From NCBI RefSeq assembly GCF_014170305.1, contig NZ_LZZT01000031.1:372001-436000 (forward strand): a stretch of 64,000 bases of DNA, in the 5' to 3' direction. This document shows, in pieces, positions 1 through 8,200 of the stretch. The notes under the pieces were generated by a model. That model was not told the DNA's origin and did no database searches. It saw only the letters and a program-made list of their open reading frames with translations. Position 1 is the stretch's first letter. The number at the start of each line of letters is the position of its first letter. The DNA comes from Achromobacter sp. UMC71 (GTDB lineage Bacteria > Pseudomonadota > Gammaproteobacteria > Burkholderiales > Burkholderiaceae_B). A program made the position numbers and the translations under genes.

Positions 1-697
1 CGGCGTATTCCGGCAGCATGGCGCAGAAGCGCTTCCAGTCGCCCTGGCGCCACAAGTCCACCACCCGCAAGTCGACCTGCCGGAAGAATTCGCGGCTGAT
101 CTGGTGCATGGCGGCTTCCGGACTGTTGTTGTCGTTGAAGCGGTGCGACAGCGAGCCGCTGGCCAACACCGCCACCCGGCTGTCGCTTTGCTCGATGGCC
201 TGGCCCAGCGCCGCGCCGAAGCGGCGGCTGTCTTCCAGCGCATGCCAGGCGCACCAGGCCGCCACCGACACGACCTTGAAGCGATCGTCGCCATTCATGT
301 AGCGCATCGGCACCAGCGTGCCGTATTCCAGTTCCAGGCTGGCGATTTCGTGCGAGCGCGTGGCCACGCCGGCCGCGCTGGCGCATTCGGCGATGCGCCG
401 GCCCAGCGCCGGATCGCCGCGGTAGGCGTAGTCCATGTCCTTGATGAAGTGTGGCAGCTCGTTGCTGGTGTAGCGGCCCGAGAAACGCTCGTTGCAGTTG
501 ACGTGGTAGCCGGCGTTGACCAGCCAGTGCACATCCAGCACGACCAGCGTGTCCACATCCAGGTCGCGGCAACGCTGGCCGATGATGCGGTGCCCCTGGA
601 TGGCGGCCTCGCGGCAGCCGTAATGCTTGCCGGGCATTTCAGAAAGGTACATCGACGGCACGTGCGTTACCTTGGCCGCCAGCGCGAGCTTGCCCAT
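1..697 (-). CDS. hpaD: 3,4-dihydroxyphenylacetate 2,3-dioxygenase, 3' end cut by window edge
   Basis: Extradiol dioxygenase that opens the homoprotocatechuate ring to 5-carboxymethyl-2-hydroxymuconate semialdehyde. The visible 232 residues start MGKLALAAKVTHVPSMYLSE and match, as I recall it, E. coli HpaD/HpcB closely along their whole length, including the early His of the KVTHVPS segment, DVHWLVNAGYHVNC, ELEYGTLVPMRYMN and ASGSLSHRF. The protein belongs to the LigB-like (type II) extradiol family that uses Fe(II). The frame is open to the window edge, so the C-terminal part lies outside. It starts 27 nt after the hpaE stop and is clearly in one operon with it. The start was chosen because it gives the family N-terminus exactly. 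Confidence 0.95.
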   Translation of the reverse strand, partial: MGKLALAAKVTHVPSMYLSEMPGKHYGCREAAIQGHRIIGQRCRDLDVDTLVVLDVHWLVNAGYHVNCNERFSGRYTSNELPHFIKDMDYAYRGDPALGRRIAECASAAGVATRSHEIASLELEYGTLVPMRYMNGDDRFKVVSVAAWCAWHALEDSRRFGAALGQAIEQSDSRVAVLASGSLSHRFNDNNSPEAAMHQISREFFRQVDLRVVDLWRQGDWKRFCAMLPEYA

Positions 698-724
698 GGT
701 GTTGTCTCCGAATACTGAGGGGGC

Positions 725-2191
725 TTAAACGCCCCACTTGGGGATGTGGTGGCTGCCCATCGAGACGCAGACGTTCTTGATCTCGGCGAACACTTCGTAG
801 CTGTACTCGCCGCCCTCGCGGCCGGTGCCCGATTCCTTGGTGCCGCCGAACGGCTGGCGCAGATCGCGCACGTTCTGGCTGTTGATGAACACCATGCCGG
901 CCTCGATGCCGCGGGCCAGGCGATGCGCGCGGCCGATATCGCTGGTCCAGATATAGGACGCCAGGCCGTACTTGACGTCATTGGCCAGCGCCAGGCCGTG
1001 GGCCTCGTCCTTGAACGGAATCAGGCAGGCGACGGGGCCGAAGATTTCTTCCTGAGCGCAGCGCATGCGGTTGTCGACGTCGGCCAGCACCGTGGGACGC
1101 ACGAAATTGCCGCCGGCCAGGCGCGCGGGCAGGCCCTGCGGCATGTCGGGACCGCCGGCCAGGATGCGGGCGCCCTCGTCGGCGGCCAGGCGGATGTAGC
1201 GGGTGACCTTTTCCCAATGCTGGCGCGTGATCATGGCGCCGACATGGGTGGCAGCGTCGGTCGGATCGCCCACCACCAGGCGCTGGGCCCGTTCGGCGAA
1301 GCGCCGCACGAAGTCGGCGTAGATGGATTCCTGCACGAAGATGCGCGAACCCGCGGTGCAGCGTTCGCCATTGAGCGAAAAGATGGTGAACAGCGCCGCG
1401 TCCAGCGCGCGCTCGACGTCGGCGTCGTCGAACACCAGCACGGGCGACTTGCCGCCCAGTTCCATCGAGAATTTCTTGATGCCGCCGGCGCTGGACAGGA
1501 TCTTCTTGCCCGTGACCGTGCCGCCGGTGAACGAAATGGCGCGCACGCCGGGATGCCGCACCAGCGCATCGCCTGCGGTGGCGCCGTAGCCCTGCACCAC
1601 GTTCAGCACGCCCGGCGCAATGCCGGCCTCCAGTGCCAGCAGGCCCAATTGGTCGGCAGTGAGCGGCGACAGTTCCGACATTTTCAGCACCGCGGTATTG
1701 CCCAGCGCCAGGCACGGCGCGGTCTTCCAGGTGGCGGTCATGAAAGGCACGTTCCAGGGCGACACCAGGGCGCACACGCCGACCGGCTGGTAGAGCGTGT
1801 AGTTCAGCATCTGGTCGTCCACCGGATAGGTGTGGCCGTTCATGCGGGTGCAGACTTCGGCGAAGAAGGTGAAGTTCTCGGAAGCGCGCGGGATCAGCTG
1901 CTTGCGGGTCTGCGAAATCGGCAGACCTGTGTCGCGCGTTTCCAGCTCGGCCAGCTGCGGCACGTTGCGGTCGATCAGTTCGCCCAGGCGGCGCATCAGG
2001 CGCGCGCGTTCCTTGGCGGGCGTGCCAGCCCATTTGGGGAAGGCCTCGGTGGCGGCCGCGACGGCGGCGTCGATTTCCTGCTGGCCGCCCGCGGCGACTT
2101 CGTCGATCGCCTCGCCCGTGGCCGGGTCGTAGGTGATGAAGCGCTCGGCGCTGTCGACCTGTTTGCCGTTGATCCAGTGCTTGATGCTCAC
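725..2191 (-). CDS. hpaE: 5-carboxymethyl-2-hydroxymuconate semialdehyde dehydrogenase
   Basis: NAD-dependent aldehyde dehydrogenase, 488 aa, oxidising the HpaD ring-cleavage product to 5-carboxymethyl-2-hydroxymuconate. Aldehyde dehydrogenase landmarks are present in order: SPWNVPFMTATWKTAPCLA, FTGGTVTGKKI, the catalytic Glu in MELGGKSPVLVF, the catalytic Cys in GERCTAGSRIF and EEIFGPVACLIPF. The start codon is GTG (complement of 2189-2191), preceded by AAGGAG at a good distance. An ATG overlapping it by two bases is out of frame and runs straight into TGA. It is the first gene of the hpaE-hpaD arm and is divergent from hpaF-hpaG1. Confidence 0.95.
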   Translation of the reverse strand: MSIKHWINGKQVDSAERFITYDPATGEAIDEVAAGGQQEIDAAVAAATEAFPKWAGTPAKERARLMRRLGELIDRNVPQLAELETRDTGLPISQTRKQLIPRASENFTFFAEVCTRMNGHTYPVDDQMLNYTLYQPVGVCALVSPWNVPFMTATWKTAPCLALGNTAVLKMSELSPLTADQLGLLALEAGIAPGVLNVVQGYGATAGDALVRHPGVRAISFTGGTVTGKKILSSAGGIKKFSMELGGKSPVLVFDDADVERALDAALFTIFSLNGERCTAGSRIFVQESIYADFVRRFAERAQRLVVGDPTDAATHVGAMITRQHWEKVTRYIRLAADEGARILAGGPDMPQGLPARLAGGNFVRPTVLADVDNRMRCAQEEIFGPVACLIPFKDEAHGLALANDVKYGLASYIWTSDIGRAHRLARGIEAGMVFINSQNVRDLRQPFGGTKESGTGREGGEYSYEVFAEIKNVCVSMGSHHIPKWGV

Positions 2192-2280
2192 ATGCGTCTC
2201 CTTGCTGACCGGTGGCCGCCGGGTTGAAACCGGCTGGCTTCCCAGAGGCGGAAGGCCTCCGGCGGGGGGTTCTATTATTT

Positions 2281-2296
2281 AGTTAACTAGTTAACT
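2281..2296. promoter_or_regulatory. Perfect 16-bp palindrome, likely operator of the hpa divergent promoter
   Basis: AGTTAACTAGTTAACT is its own reverse complement. It lies in the 236-nt divergent region between hpaE and hpaF-hpaG1, about 90 nt upstream of the hpaE start. Palindromes of this size and AT content are typical of MarR-family sites, and hpa meta operons are often controlled by the MarR-type HpaR. No such regulator gene is in the window, so the protein that binds here is inferred. Confidence 0.6.
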
Positions 2297-2378
2297 TTAT
2301 TCGCGCGCATGATCGCTGTCAACGGCGGAAAACCCCGCTGGGTATGCGTTGCCGCCGCGGGGGTTTTTCACTATGATA

Positions 2379-2392
2379 ATTAACATGCTAAC
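2379..2392. promoter_or_regulatory. Second, imperfect copy of the hpa palindrome
   Basis: ATTAACATGCTAAC matches the core of the 2281-2296 palindrome (GTTAACTAGTTAAC) at 10 of 14 positions and is itself a dyad with one mismatched pair. It lies 36 nt before the hpaF-hpaG1 start, where a repressor would block that promoter. It may be the second operator of the divergent pair. Confidence 0.4.
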
Positions 2393-2427
2393 AATATTTG
2401 CCGGAAAGGGTTCGCCCCGCGCCTGCC

Positions 2428-3468
2428 ATGCCACACATCTGGATTGAATACTCCGCCAACCTCGACCTGGACACCCGCAAGCTGATGCGCGTGGTGCAGG
2501 ATGCCGCCGTGGGCGACGGCAGCCTGTATCCCCTGGCCGGCGCGCGCACGCGGGCGTTGCGGATCGACGATTACCTGATCGTGGACGGCCACCCCGAAAA
2601 CGCGTTCGTGCACGTGCTGCTGCGCATCGGCCATGGCCGCAGCGCCGAGCAGCAGGCCGCCCTGGGGGAACGCGTGTTCCAGGCCCTGGACCAGGCGCTG
2701 GCGACGGAAATGGCGCGCCGGCCGCTGGGCATTTCGCTGCAGGTCGAAGAGGCCGACCCGGTGCTGAACTACAAGCGCAACAACTACCGCGAGTACCTGG
2801 CCCGGCGCGCCGCCGCCGCTGGCAGCGCGCCGCCGCGCAGCGTGGTGGGCGTGGCGCTGAACACGCGCCAGGCGCTGGCGGCGCTGGGCGACGCGGTGAA
2901 CGCGCCCCCCTACAAGGCCGCGCCGCAGGCGCCGGTGCTGTACATCAAGCCTGCCAATACCTATGCCGCGGACGGCGACGTCATCACGCTGCCCGCCGAC
3001 GTGCCGGAAGTGACGATCGGCGCCTGCCTGGGCATCGTCTTCAGCCGCCGCGCCGCGCGCGTCAGCGAGGCCGAGGCATTGGATCATGTGGCCGGCTATC
3101 GCGTGGTAGCCGACCTGTCGGCGCCGCACGCCAGCTACTTCCGCCCGGCGCTCAAGCAGCAATGCCGCGACGGCTTCTGCCCCATCGGCCGCGACCTCGC
3201 GCCGACCACGGCGGTGCCGGATCCGAACGCGCTGGCTATCGAAGTACGCGTCGACGGCGAACTGGTGCAACGCGCCAGCACGGCCGACCTGATCCGGCCG
3301 GTGGCCAGGCTGATCGCCGACGTGACTGCGTTCATGAGCTTCGAGGCCGGCGACATCCTGCTGGCCGGCGCCCCGTTTGAGCCGCCGCGCGCCCGCGCCG
3401 GCCAACGCTACGACATTCGCATCGCCCAGATCGGCACGCTGGGCAACGCCATCGCCGCAAGCGCCTGA
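2428..3468 (+). CDS. hpaF-hpaG1: Fused 5-carboxymethyl-2-hydroxymuconate isomerase (HpaF) and HpaG N-terminal FAH domain
   Basis: 346 aa with two domains. Residues 1-127 match the whole of E. coli HpaF (CHM delta-isomerase, tautomerase fold): Pro after the initiator Met, PLAG near 35-38, FVHVLLRIGHGRS at 60-72 and EEADPVLNYKRNN at 107-119. Residues about 138-346 match the first FAH-type half of E. coli HpaG: VALNTRQAL, PYKAAPQAPVLYIKPANT, SYFRPALKQQCRDGFCPIG. The start is set at ATG 2428 because this places the catalytic Pro at position 1 after Met removal. An in-frame TTG at 2398 would bury it. In E. coli hpaF is a separate gene and the two HpaG halves are fused, so the domains are joined differently here. 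It is followed 27 nt later by hpaG2. Confidence 0.9.
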   Translation: MPHIWIEYSANLDLDTRKLMRVVQDAAVGDGSLYPLAGARTRALRIDDYLIVDGHPENAFVHVLLRIGHGRSAEQQAALGERVFQALDQALATEMARRPLGISLQVEEADPVLNYKRNNYREYLARRAAAAGSAPPRSVVGVALNTRQALAALGDAVNAPPYKAAPQAPVLYIKPANTYAADGDVITLPADVPEVTIGACLGIVFSRRAARVSEAEALDHVAGYRVVADLSAPHASYFRPALKQQCRDGFCPIGRDLAPTTAVPDPNALAIEVRVDGELVQRASTADLIRPVARLIADVTAFMSFEAGDILLAGAPFEPPRARAGQRYDIRIAQIGTLGNAIAASA

Positions 3469-3495
3469 CGCGCGCCGCCCCCACGGAACCCCGCC

Positions 3496-4245
3496 ATGAA
3501 ACATGCACGCATCGCCTATGAAGGCGCGCTCCATGCCGCCACCGAGGCCGGCCCCGGCCAGGTCCGCCTGGCGGACGGCCGCTGCCTGGCCGAAGACGCC
3601 GTCACCTGGCTGCCGCCGATCGAACCGCGCACCACGTTCACCCTGGCCATCAACTACGCCGACCACGCCAAGGAACTGGCGTTCAAGGCGCCCGAGGAAC
3701 CGCTGGGTTTCCTGAAGGCGGCCAACACCTTCGTCGGCCATCGCGCGCAGACGTTGCGCCCCGCCGACGTGGCCTTCATGCACTACGAGTGCGAGCTGGC
3801 GGTGGTGATCGGCAAGACGGCCCGCAACGTCTCGCGTGACCAGGCCTACGACTACGTGGCCGGCTACACGGTGGCCAACGACTATGCCCTGCGCGACTAC
3901 CTGGAAAATTGGTACCGCCCCAACCTGCGCGTGAAAAGCCGCGACACCTGCACGCCGCTGGGGCCCTGGCTGGTGGATCGCGACGACGTGCCCGATCCCA
4001 TGAACCTGAACCTGCGCACCACGGTCAACGGCGTCGAAACGCAACGCGGCAACACCCGCGACATGGTGTTCGACATCCCCGCCCTGATTGCCTACTTCAG
4101 CAGCTTCATGACGTTGTCCCCCGGCGACCTGATCCTGACGGGCACGCCCGACGGCATCGTCAACGTCGTCCCCGGCGACGAGGTCGTGACCGAGATCGAA
4201 GGCATCGGCCGGCTGGTGAACACGCTGGTTCCCGCCCCGCTCTGA
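3496..4245 (+). CDS. hpaG2: HpaG C-terminal-type FAH-family isomerase/decarboxylase
   Basis: 249 aa, FAH (fumarylacetoacetate hydrolase) superfamily. It acts on 5-oxopent-3-ene-1,2,5-tricarboxylate (decarboxylation) and/or the isomerisation that follows, giving 2-oxohept-4-ene-1,7-dioate. It aligns with the second half of E. coli HpaG: INYADHAKELAFKAPEEPLGF, the metal-binding HYECELAVVIG, VANDYALRDYLENWYRPNLR and the C-terminal GDLILTGTPDGI. The first HpaG half is the C-terminal part of the preceding gene, so the two halves must act as separate subunits. Confidence 0.92.
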   Translation: MKHARIAYEGALHAATEAGPGQVRLADGRCLAEDAVTWLPPIEPRTTFTLAINYADHAKELAFKAPEEPLGFLKAANTFVGHRAQTLRPADVAFMHYECELAVVIGKTARNVSRDQAYDYVAGYTVANDYALRDYLENWYRPNLRVKSRDTCTPLGPWLVDRDDVPDPMNLNLRTTVNGVETQRGNTRDMVFDIPALIAYFSSFMTLSPGDLILTGTPDGIVNVVPGDEVVTEIEGIGRLVNTLVPAPL

Positions 4246-4272
4246 ATTCCCCCCTTTACCTGGACCCCTGCC

Positions 4273-5076
4273 ATGATCGATTCCGCCACCCTGCGTGCCA
4301 TCGCCGCGCGCTTGCACGACGCCGAACGCACCCGCCAGCAGATACGCCAGATCTCGCTCGAGTATCCCGACATCACCATCGCCGACGCGTATGCCATCCA
4401 GCGCGCCTGGATGGACATCAAGCTGGGCGAAGGCCGCATCAAGCGCGGCCACAAGATCGGCCTGACCTCGCGCGCCATGCAGCAGGCCTCGCAGATCGAC
4501 GAGCCCGATTTCGGCATGCTGCTGGACGACATGTTCTTCGCGGACGGCAGCGACATCCCTGCCGGCCGCTTCATCCTGCCGCGCCTGGAAGTGGAACTGG
4601 CCTTCGTGCTGGGCAAGCCGCTCAAGGGCCCCGACGTAACGCTGTTCCAGGTGTACGACGCGGTGGATTACGTGATCCCGGCGCTGGAAATCATCGACGC
4701 CCGCTCGCACGGCATCGACCCCGACAGCAAGCGGCCACGCAAGGTGTTCGACACCATCGCCGATAACGCAGCCAACGCCGGCGTGGTGATGGGCGGACGG
4801 CCGGTCAAGATCGGCGAGCTGGACCTGCGCTGGATCGGCGCGATCCTGTCGCGCAACGCGGTGATCGAGGAAACCGGCATCGCCGCCGGCGTCTTGAATC
4901 ACCCCGCCAATGGCGTAGTATGGCTGGCTAACAAGCTGGCCGCCCACGACGTGGCGCTGGAGGCAGGCGAGATCATCCTGTCGGGTTCGTTCACCCGCCC
5001 GGTGCTGGCCCGCCCCGGCGATACCTTCAACGTCGATTACGGCGTGCTCGGTTCCGTCAACTGCCACTTCATCTGA
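4273..5076 (+). CDS. hpaH: 2-oxohept-4-ene-1,7-dioate hydratase
   Basis: 267 aa, the usual size for HpaH of the MhpD/hydratase-decarboxylase family. It adds water to 2-oxohept-4-ene-1,7-dioate to give 4-hydroxy-2-oxoheptane-1,7-dioate. Visible family segments are [40 protein letters not shown] (metal-binding acidic residues), IIDARSHG and [10 protein letters not shown]. It lies 27 nt after hpaG2 and its stop is 14 nt before the hpaI start, so it is in the same operon. Confidence 0.93.
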   Translation: MIDSATLRAIAARLHDAERTRQQIRQISLEYPDITIADAYAIQRAWMDIKLGEGRIKRGHKIGLTSRAMQQASQIDEPDFGMLLDDMFFADGSDIPAGRFILPRLEVELAFVLGKPLKGPDVTLFQVYDAVDYVIPALEIIDARSHGIDPDSKRPRKVFDTIADNAANAGVVMGGRPVKIGELDLRWIGAILSRNAVIEETGIAAGVLNHPANGVVWLANKLAAHDVALEAGEIILSGSFTRPVLARPGDTFNVDYGVLGSVNCHFI

Positions 5077-5090
5077 ACCCTTTGCCGCTC

Positions 5091-5891
5091 ATGGATATCC
5101 TGACCAACCACTTCAAGCGCGCGTTGCGCGCCGGCCAACCCCAGATCGGCTTGTGGGCTGGCCTGGCCAGCGCGTATACGTCCGAGATCTGTGCCGGCGC
5201 CGGCTTCGACTGGCTGCTGATCGACGGCGAGCACGCGCCCAACACGCTGCAGACCACGCTGGCCCAGCTGCAGTCGGTGGCCGCCTATCCGGTGGCGCCG
5301 GTGGTGCGGCCGTCCTGGAACGACCCGGTGCAGATCAAGCAGATCCTGGACACGGGCGCGCAGACCTTGCTGGTGCCAATGGTGCAGTCGGCCGAAGAAG
5401 CCGCCGCCGCCGTGGCCGCGGTGCGCTATCCGCCGGCGGGCATTCGCGGCGTGGGCAGCGCCCTGGCGCGCTCGTCGCGCTGGAACCGTATCCCCGACTA
5501 CCTGGAACGCGCCAACGACGAGATGTGCGTGATCGTGCAGATCGAAACCCCGCGCGGCATCGAGGCACTGGACGAGATCCTGGCGGTGGACGGGGTCGAC
5601 GGCGCCTTCATCGGCCCGGCCGACCTGTCGGCCAGCATGGGCTACCTGGGCAAGCCCGAGCACCCCGAAGTCGCCCAGGTCATCGACGCGGCCATCGCCC
5701 GCATCGTCAAGTCCGGCAAGGCGGCCGGCATCCTGCATAGCGGCGTGCCGCAGGCGCGCCACTACCTGGCGCTGGGCGCGACCTTCGTGGCCGTGGGCGT
5801 GGATGCGGTGCTGCTGGCGCGCGCCGCCGAAAAGCTGGCGGGCGAATTCAAGAACGTGAAGACCGTGGACGCGGCCAATGGACCGTATTGA
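5091..5891 (+). CDS. hpaI: 4-hydroxy-2-oxoheptane-1,7-dioate aldolase
   Basis: 266 aa class II pyruvate aldolase of the HpcH/HpaI family. It splits 4-hydroxy-2-oxoheptanedioate to pyruvate and succinate semialdehyde, the last ring-fragment step. Motifs: [30 protein letters not shown] (base His), VVRPSWND (Arg), the metal Glu in VQIETPRG and [10 protein letters not shown] with its metal Asp. ATG 5091 fits the family N-terminus better than an in-frame TTG nine bases upstream. It is the last gene of the rightward hpa arm and a hairpin follows 40 nt later. Confidence 0.95.
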   Translation: MDILTNHFKRALRAGQPQIGLWAGLASAYTSEICAGAGFDWLLIDGEHAPNTLQTTLAQLQSVAAYPVAPVVRPSWNDPVQIKQILDTGAQTLLVPMVQSAEEAAAAVAAVRYPPAGIRGVGSALARSSRWNRIPDYLERANDEMCVIVQIETPRGIEALDEILAVDGVDGAFIGPADLSASMGYLGKPEHPEVAQVIDAAIARIVKSGKAAGILHSGVPQARHYLALGATFVAVGVDAVLLARAAEKLAGEFKNVKTVDAANGPY

Positions 5892-5931
5892 CGCCTGATA
5901 GTCGCGCTTGACGCGCGACGCGGAGATGAAA

Positions 5932-5956
5932 ACCGGCCCGCTTGCAGCGGGCCGGT
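5932..5956. terminator. Hairpin between hpaI and the convergent SDR gene
   Basis: ACCGGCCCGC and GCGGGCCGGT form a perfect 10-bp stem with a TTGCA loop. The T-run is weak on the + side and a short T-run (TTTCAT) follows on the - side. Its position between convergent stops fits a shared terminator. Confidence 0.6.
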
Positions 5957-6005
5957 CTGTCTTGCGGAGCGCGGATTCATCAGGGCACGGCCCTGCCGGC
6001 GTCGG

Positions 6006-6725
6006 TCAGGAGCGACCGCCCAGGCTGCCGCCGCCGTCAACGCCCAGCACCTGGCCGGTGATGAAGCCGGCATCGTCCGACAGCAGGAAGGCGATGGCGG
6101 CGGCCACTTCGGCCGGGGTGCCCAGACGCTTCATGGGCACCGAGGCCAGCGCGCGCTTTTCGCCTTCGCTGCCCGCGGGGCGGGTGGCGCGGAACATTTC
6201 GGTTTCAATCGGGCCCGGGGCCACGGCGTTGGCCGTGACGCCGTATTCGGCCAATTCCAGCGCCCAGGTGCGGGTGCAGCCCACCAGCGCGCTCTTGGCG
6301 GCCGAGTAGGCGGTGCGTTCCAGGCCGCCGTGGATGGCGCGGCTGCACACGTTGACGATGCGGCCGGCGCGGCGCACCTTCATCGACTCGATGAACGCCT
6401 GCGTGACCTGCACGGCCACGCGCACGTTCAGGTCCAGCACGTTGTACAGGGTGGCCAGGTCGATCTCGCCCAGCGGCTGGGGCGAGGCGATGCCGACGTT
6501 GTTGACGACGGCGTCGACGGGGAATTTCTCGCGGATTTCGCGCAGCACTTCTTCGGTGCGGCCAGCGTCGGCCAGGTCACAGGCATAGAGATAGCCGGGG
6601 AAGTCCACATCGCCGGTATTGCGCGCGATGCCGACCACATGACAACCCATGTCGGACAGCCGCTGAGTAAGCGCCCAGCCTATGCCTTTGGTGGCGCCCG
6701 TAATGAGCACGCATTTGTCCTTCAT
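6006..6725 (-). CDS. SDR-family NAD(P)-dependent dehydrogenase (FabG-like)
   Basis: 239 aa classical short-chain dehydrogenase/reductase. It has the dinucleotide motif TGATKGIG at 9-16, NNVG near 94-97, the active-site Ser in VNVCSR, YSAAK (Tyr and Lys) and the C-terminal GQVLGVDGGGS. The NADP-binding end and overall length resemble FabG and related 3-oxoacyl or alcohol dehydrogenases, but the substrate cannot be read from the sequence. A GAGG ribosome site precedes ATG 6725. It is convergent with hpaI and downstream of the repeat/hairpin region after alr. A 59-codon frame upstream ends in an ATGA overlap with its start. Confidence 0.85.
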   Translation of the reverse strand: MKDKCVLITGATKGIGWALTQRLSDMGCHVVGIARNTGDVDFPGYLYACDLADAGRTEEVLREIREKFPVDAVVNNVGIASPQPLGEIDLATLYNVLDLNVRVAVQVTQAFIESMKVRRAGRIVNVCSRAIHGGLERTAYSAAKSALVGCTRTWALELAEYGVTANAVAPGPIETEMFRATRPAGSEGEKRALASVPMKRLGTPAEVAAAIAFLLSDDAGFITGQVLGVDGGGSLGGRS

Positions 6726-6762
6726 GGATCGAAACCTCGTTGATTGTTTACTGGGTCGAAAA

Positions 6763-6786
6763 CGGGCGCTTGGGCGCCCGTTTTTT
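6763..6786 (-). terminator. Rho-independent terminator downstream of alr
   Basis: CGGGCGC and GCGCCCG pair around a four-base loop. On the - strand the stem is followed by TTTT, and on the + strand by six T. It is the first strong terminator after the alanine racemase stop and would also end any small RNA from 6787-6900. Confidence 0.75.
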
Positions 6787-6792
6787 CAAGTA

Positions 6793-6859
6793 GACACCAT
6801 CCGGCGGTGGCTGTCTTGTAAATTGCGTAGCAATTCTTGCACGCTGGACACCATCCGGC
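6793..6859. repeat. 13-bp direct repeat GACACCATCCGGC, two copies
   Basis: Identical copies at 6793-6805 and 6847-6859, 54 nt apart, separated by a small hairpin. Each copy follows a hairpin when read on the - strand. Confidence 0.85.
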
Positions 6860-6947
6860 CCCGTCTTGGGGGACGGGTGGCGCCAGCCGTTTCAGGGTCA
6901 TCTGTAAGGATGACGGCAAAAGCCGCAGGCGCCCCCTGGGGCGAGGG

Positions 6948-8075
6948 TCAGGCGTCCCGGGTGACGGGCACGCGGGGGGCCAGGGCGCAGAGCAGCTCGT
7001 AGCCGATGGTGCCGGCCGCCAGCGCGACTTCGTCCACCGAGGGGCCGTCTTCGCCCCATAGCGAAACCGGGGTACCCACGCCGGCGGCGGGGATGGGATC
7101 GAGGTCGACGATCAGCATGTCCATCGAGACCCGGCCCACCAGGCGGGTGCGGATGCCGGCGACGGCCACCGGGGTGCCGGTGGCGGCGTGGCGGGGGTAG
7201 CCGTCGGCGTAGCCGCAGGCGACGATGCCGACCCGCATGGGGCGGTCGGCCCGAAACAGCGCGCCGTAGCCGACCGAGTCGCCGGCTTTCAGTTCCTGCA
7301 CCGCGATGATCTCGGAGCGCAGCGACATGGCCGGCTTGAGCCCGAACGAGGCGGCGTCGGCATCGGCGAACGGCGAGGCGCCGTACAGGCAGATGCCGGG
7401 GCGAACCCAGTGCGCCTGGTTTTCGGACGCCACGGCGATCTCGGCAAAGCGCAAGGTGGCCGCCGAATTGCAAACGCTGACGGGGCCGGGCAGCTTATGC
7501 GTCACCGAATTGAACACGGCCATTTGTTCGCTGACGCCCTGGGGGCCGTCGGCGCAGGCGAAATGGGTCATTTTGCCAATCGAGCCGACCGTACCCTGCT
7601 GCTGCAGCAACTGGGCGCGTTCGTGGGCGGCGGGATAGGCGGCGGGCGAAAAGCCCAGCCGGTTCATGCCGCTGTTGAGCTTGAGCATGATGTCGACCCG
7701 GCGCGACAGGCGGGCCCGCGCCAGCATGTCCAGCTGCTCGCGCTGATGCACGGTGATGCTGAGATGGTAGCGGTCGACCAGATCGAGGTCGGACGGGTTG
7801 AAGAAGCCTTCGAGCAGCAGGATGGGGCCGCCCCAGCCGGCTTCGCGGCAGCGCACGGCCTCGTCCAGGTCGAGCATGGCCAGACCCTGGGCCTTGGAGA
7901 ACCCGGCGACGGCCTGTTCGATGCCATGGCCGTAGGCATTGGCTTTGATGACCGCCCAGATCGACGGCGGCAGGCCGGAAGCGGCGGCGGCGGTCTGGTC
8001 CAGATGGCGGCGCACGGCCGCCAGGTTGTGCGCCAGGGCGGAGACGGAAACGGTGGCTGAGACTGGGCGGGGCAT
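6948..8075 (-). CDS. alr: Alanine racemase
   Basis: 375 aa PLP enzyme interconverting L- and D-alanine for peptidoglycan. The PLP lysine is K44 in [11 protein letters not shown]. Also present are [43 protein letters not shown], the catalytic-Tyr region [10 protein letters not shown], and [12 protein letters not shown] near the C-terminus. The start was set at ATG 8075 ([11 protein letters not shown]), which has AGGA about 10 nt upstream and fits the family. A longer frame to 8144 has no support. It could be the catabolic paralogue DadX, but no dadA lies beside it. It is divergent from hpnC. Confidence 0.93.
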   Translation of the reverse strand: MPRPVSATVSVSALAHNLAAVRRHLDQTAAAASGLPPSIWAVIKANAYGHGIEQAVAGFSKAQGLAMLDLDEAVRCREAGWGGPILLLEGFFNPSDLDLVDRYHLSITVHQREQLDMLARARLSRRVDIMLKLNSGMNRLGFSPAAYPAAHERAQLLQQQGTVGSIGKMTHFACADGPQGVSEQMAVFNSVTHKLPGPVSVCNSAATLRFAEIAVASENQAHWVRPGICLYGASPFADADAASFGLKPAMSLRSEIIAVQELKAGDSVGYGALFRADRPMRVGIVACGYADGYPRHAATGTPVAVAGIRTRLVGRVSMDMLIVDLDPIPAAGVGTPVSLWGEDGPSVDEVALAAGTIGYELLCALAPRVPVTRDA

Positions 8076-8200
8076 GGTATGAGATCCTGTGGCGCTTAAG
8101 TCTAACTGATCGGCGTCGCGGCGGCAGCAGGATCGCGGCGCCACGCGTACTCTAAAATGATCCGGATCCGGCCCACAGCGGCCAGACCGCAGGACCCCAT

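Larger units (their letters stand above)
6763..6880 (-). other. Candidate small RNA, structured 3' UTR or small ORF region
   Basis: Read on the - strand after alr, this stretch holds a hairpin (CCCGTC/GACGGG, + 6860-6877), the sequence CCGGATGGTGTC, a second hairpin (AATTGC-TAC-GCAATT, + 6821-6835), CCGGATGGTGTC again, and then the terminator at 6763-6786. Repeated single-stranded boxes between hairpins, closed by a terminator, are typical of trans-acting small RNAs. Two protein readings compete. One is a 22-codon frame (complement 6786-6854) whose MVSS and MVST segments come from the two repeats. The other is a 59-codon frame with four Cys that ends on the SDR start. Which reading is right cannot be decided from one sequence. 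Confidence 0.35.

Noticed and set aside
2398..2427. TTG at 2398 as the start of the HpaF-HpaG1 fusion
   Set aside because: It would add ten residues ahead of the catalytic Pro, which must be N-terminal in this tautomerase family.
2380..5067. An 895-codon frame antisense to hpaF-hpaG1, hpaG2 and hpaH
   Set aside because: The sense genes are certain, and the antisense translation is low in hydrophobic core residues and matches no family.
8159..8168. GATCCGGATC palindrome upstream of hpnC as an operator
   Set aside because: Ten-base GC-rich palindromes are common by chance here, and no regulator gene lies nearby.
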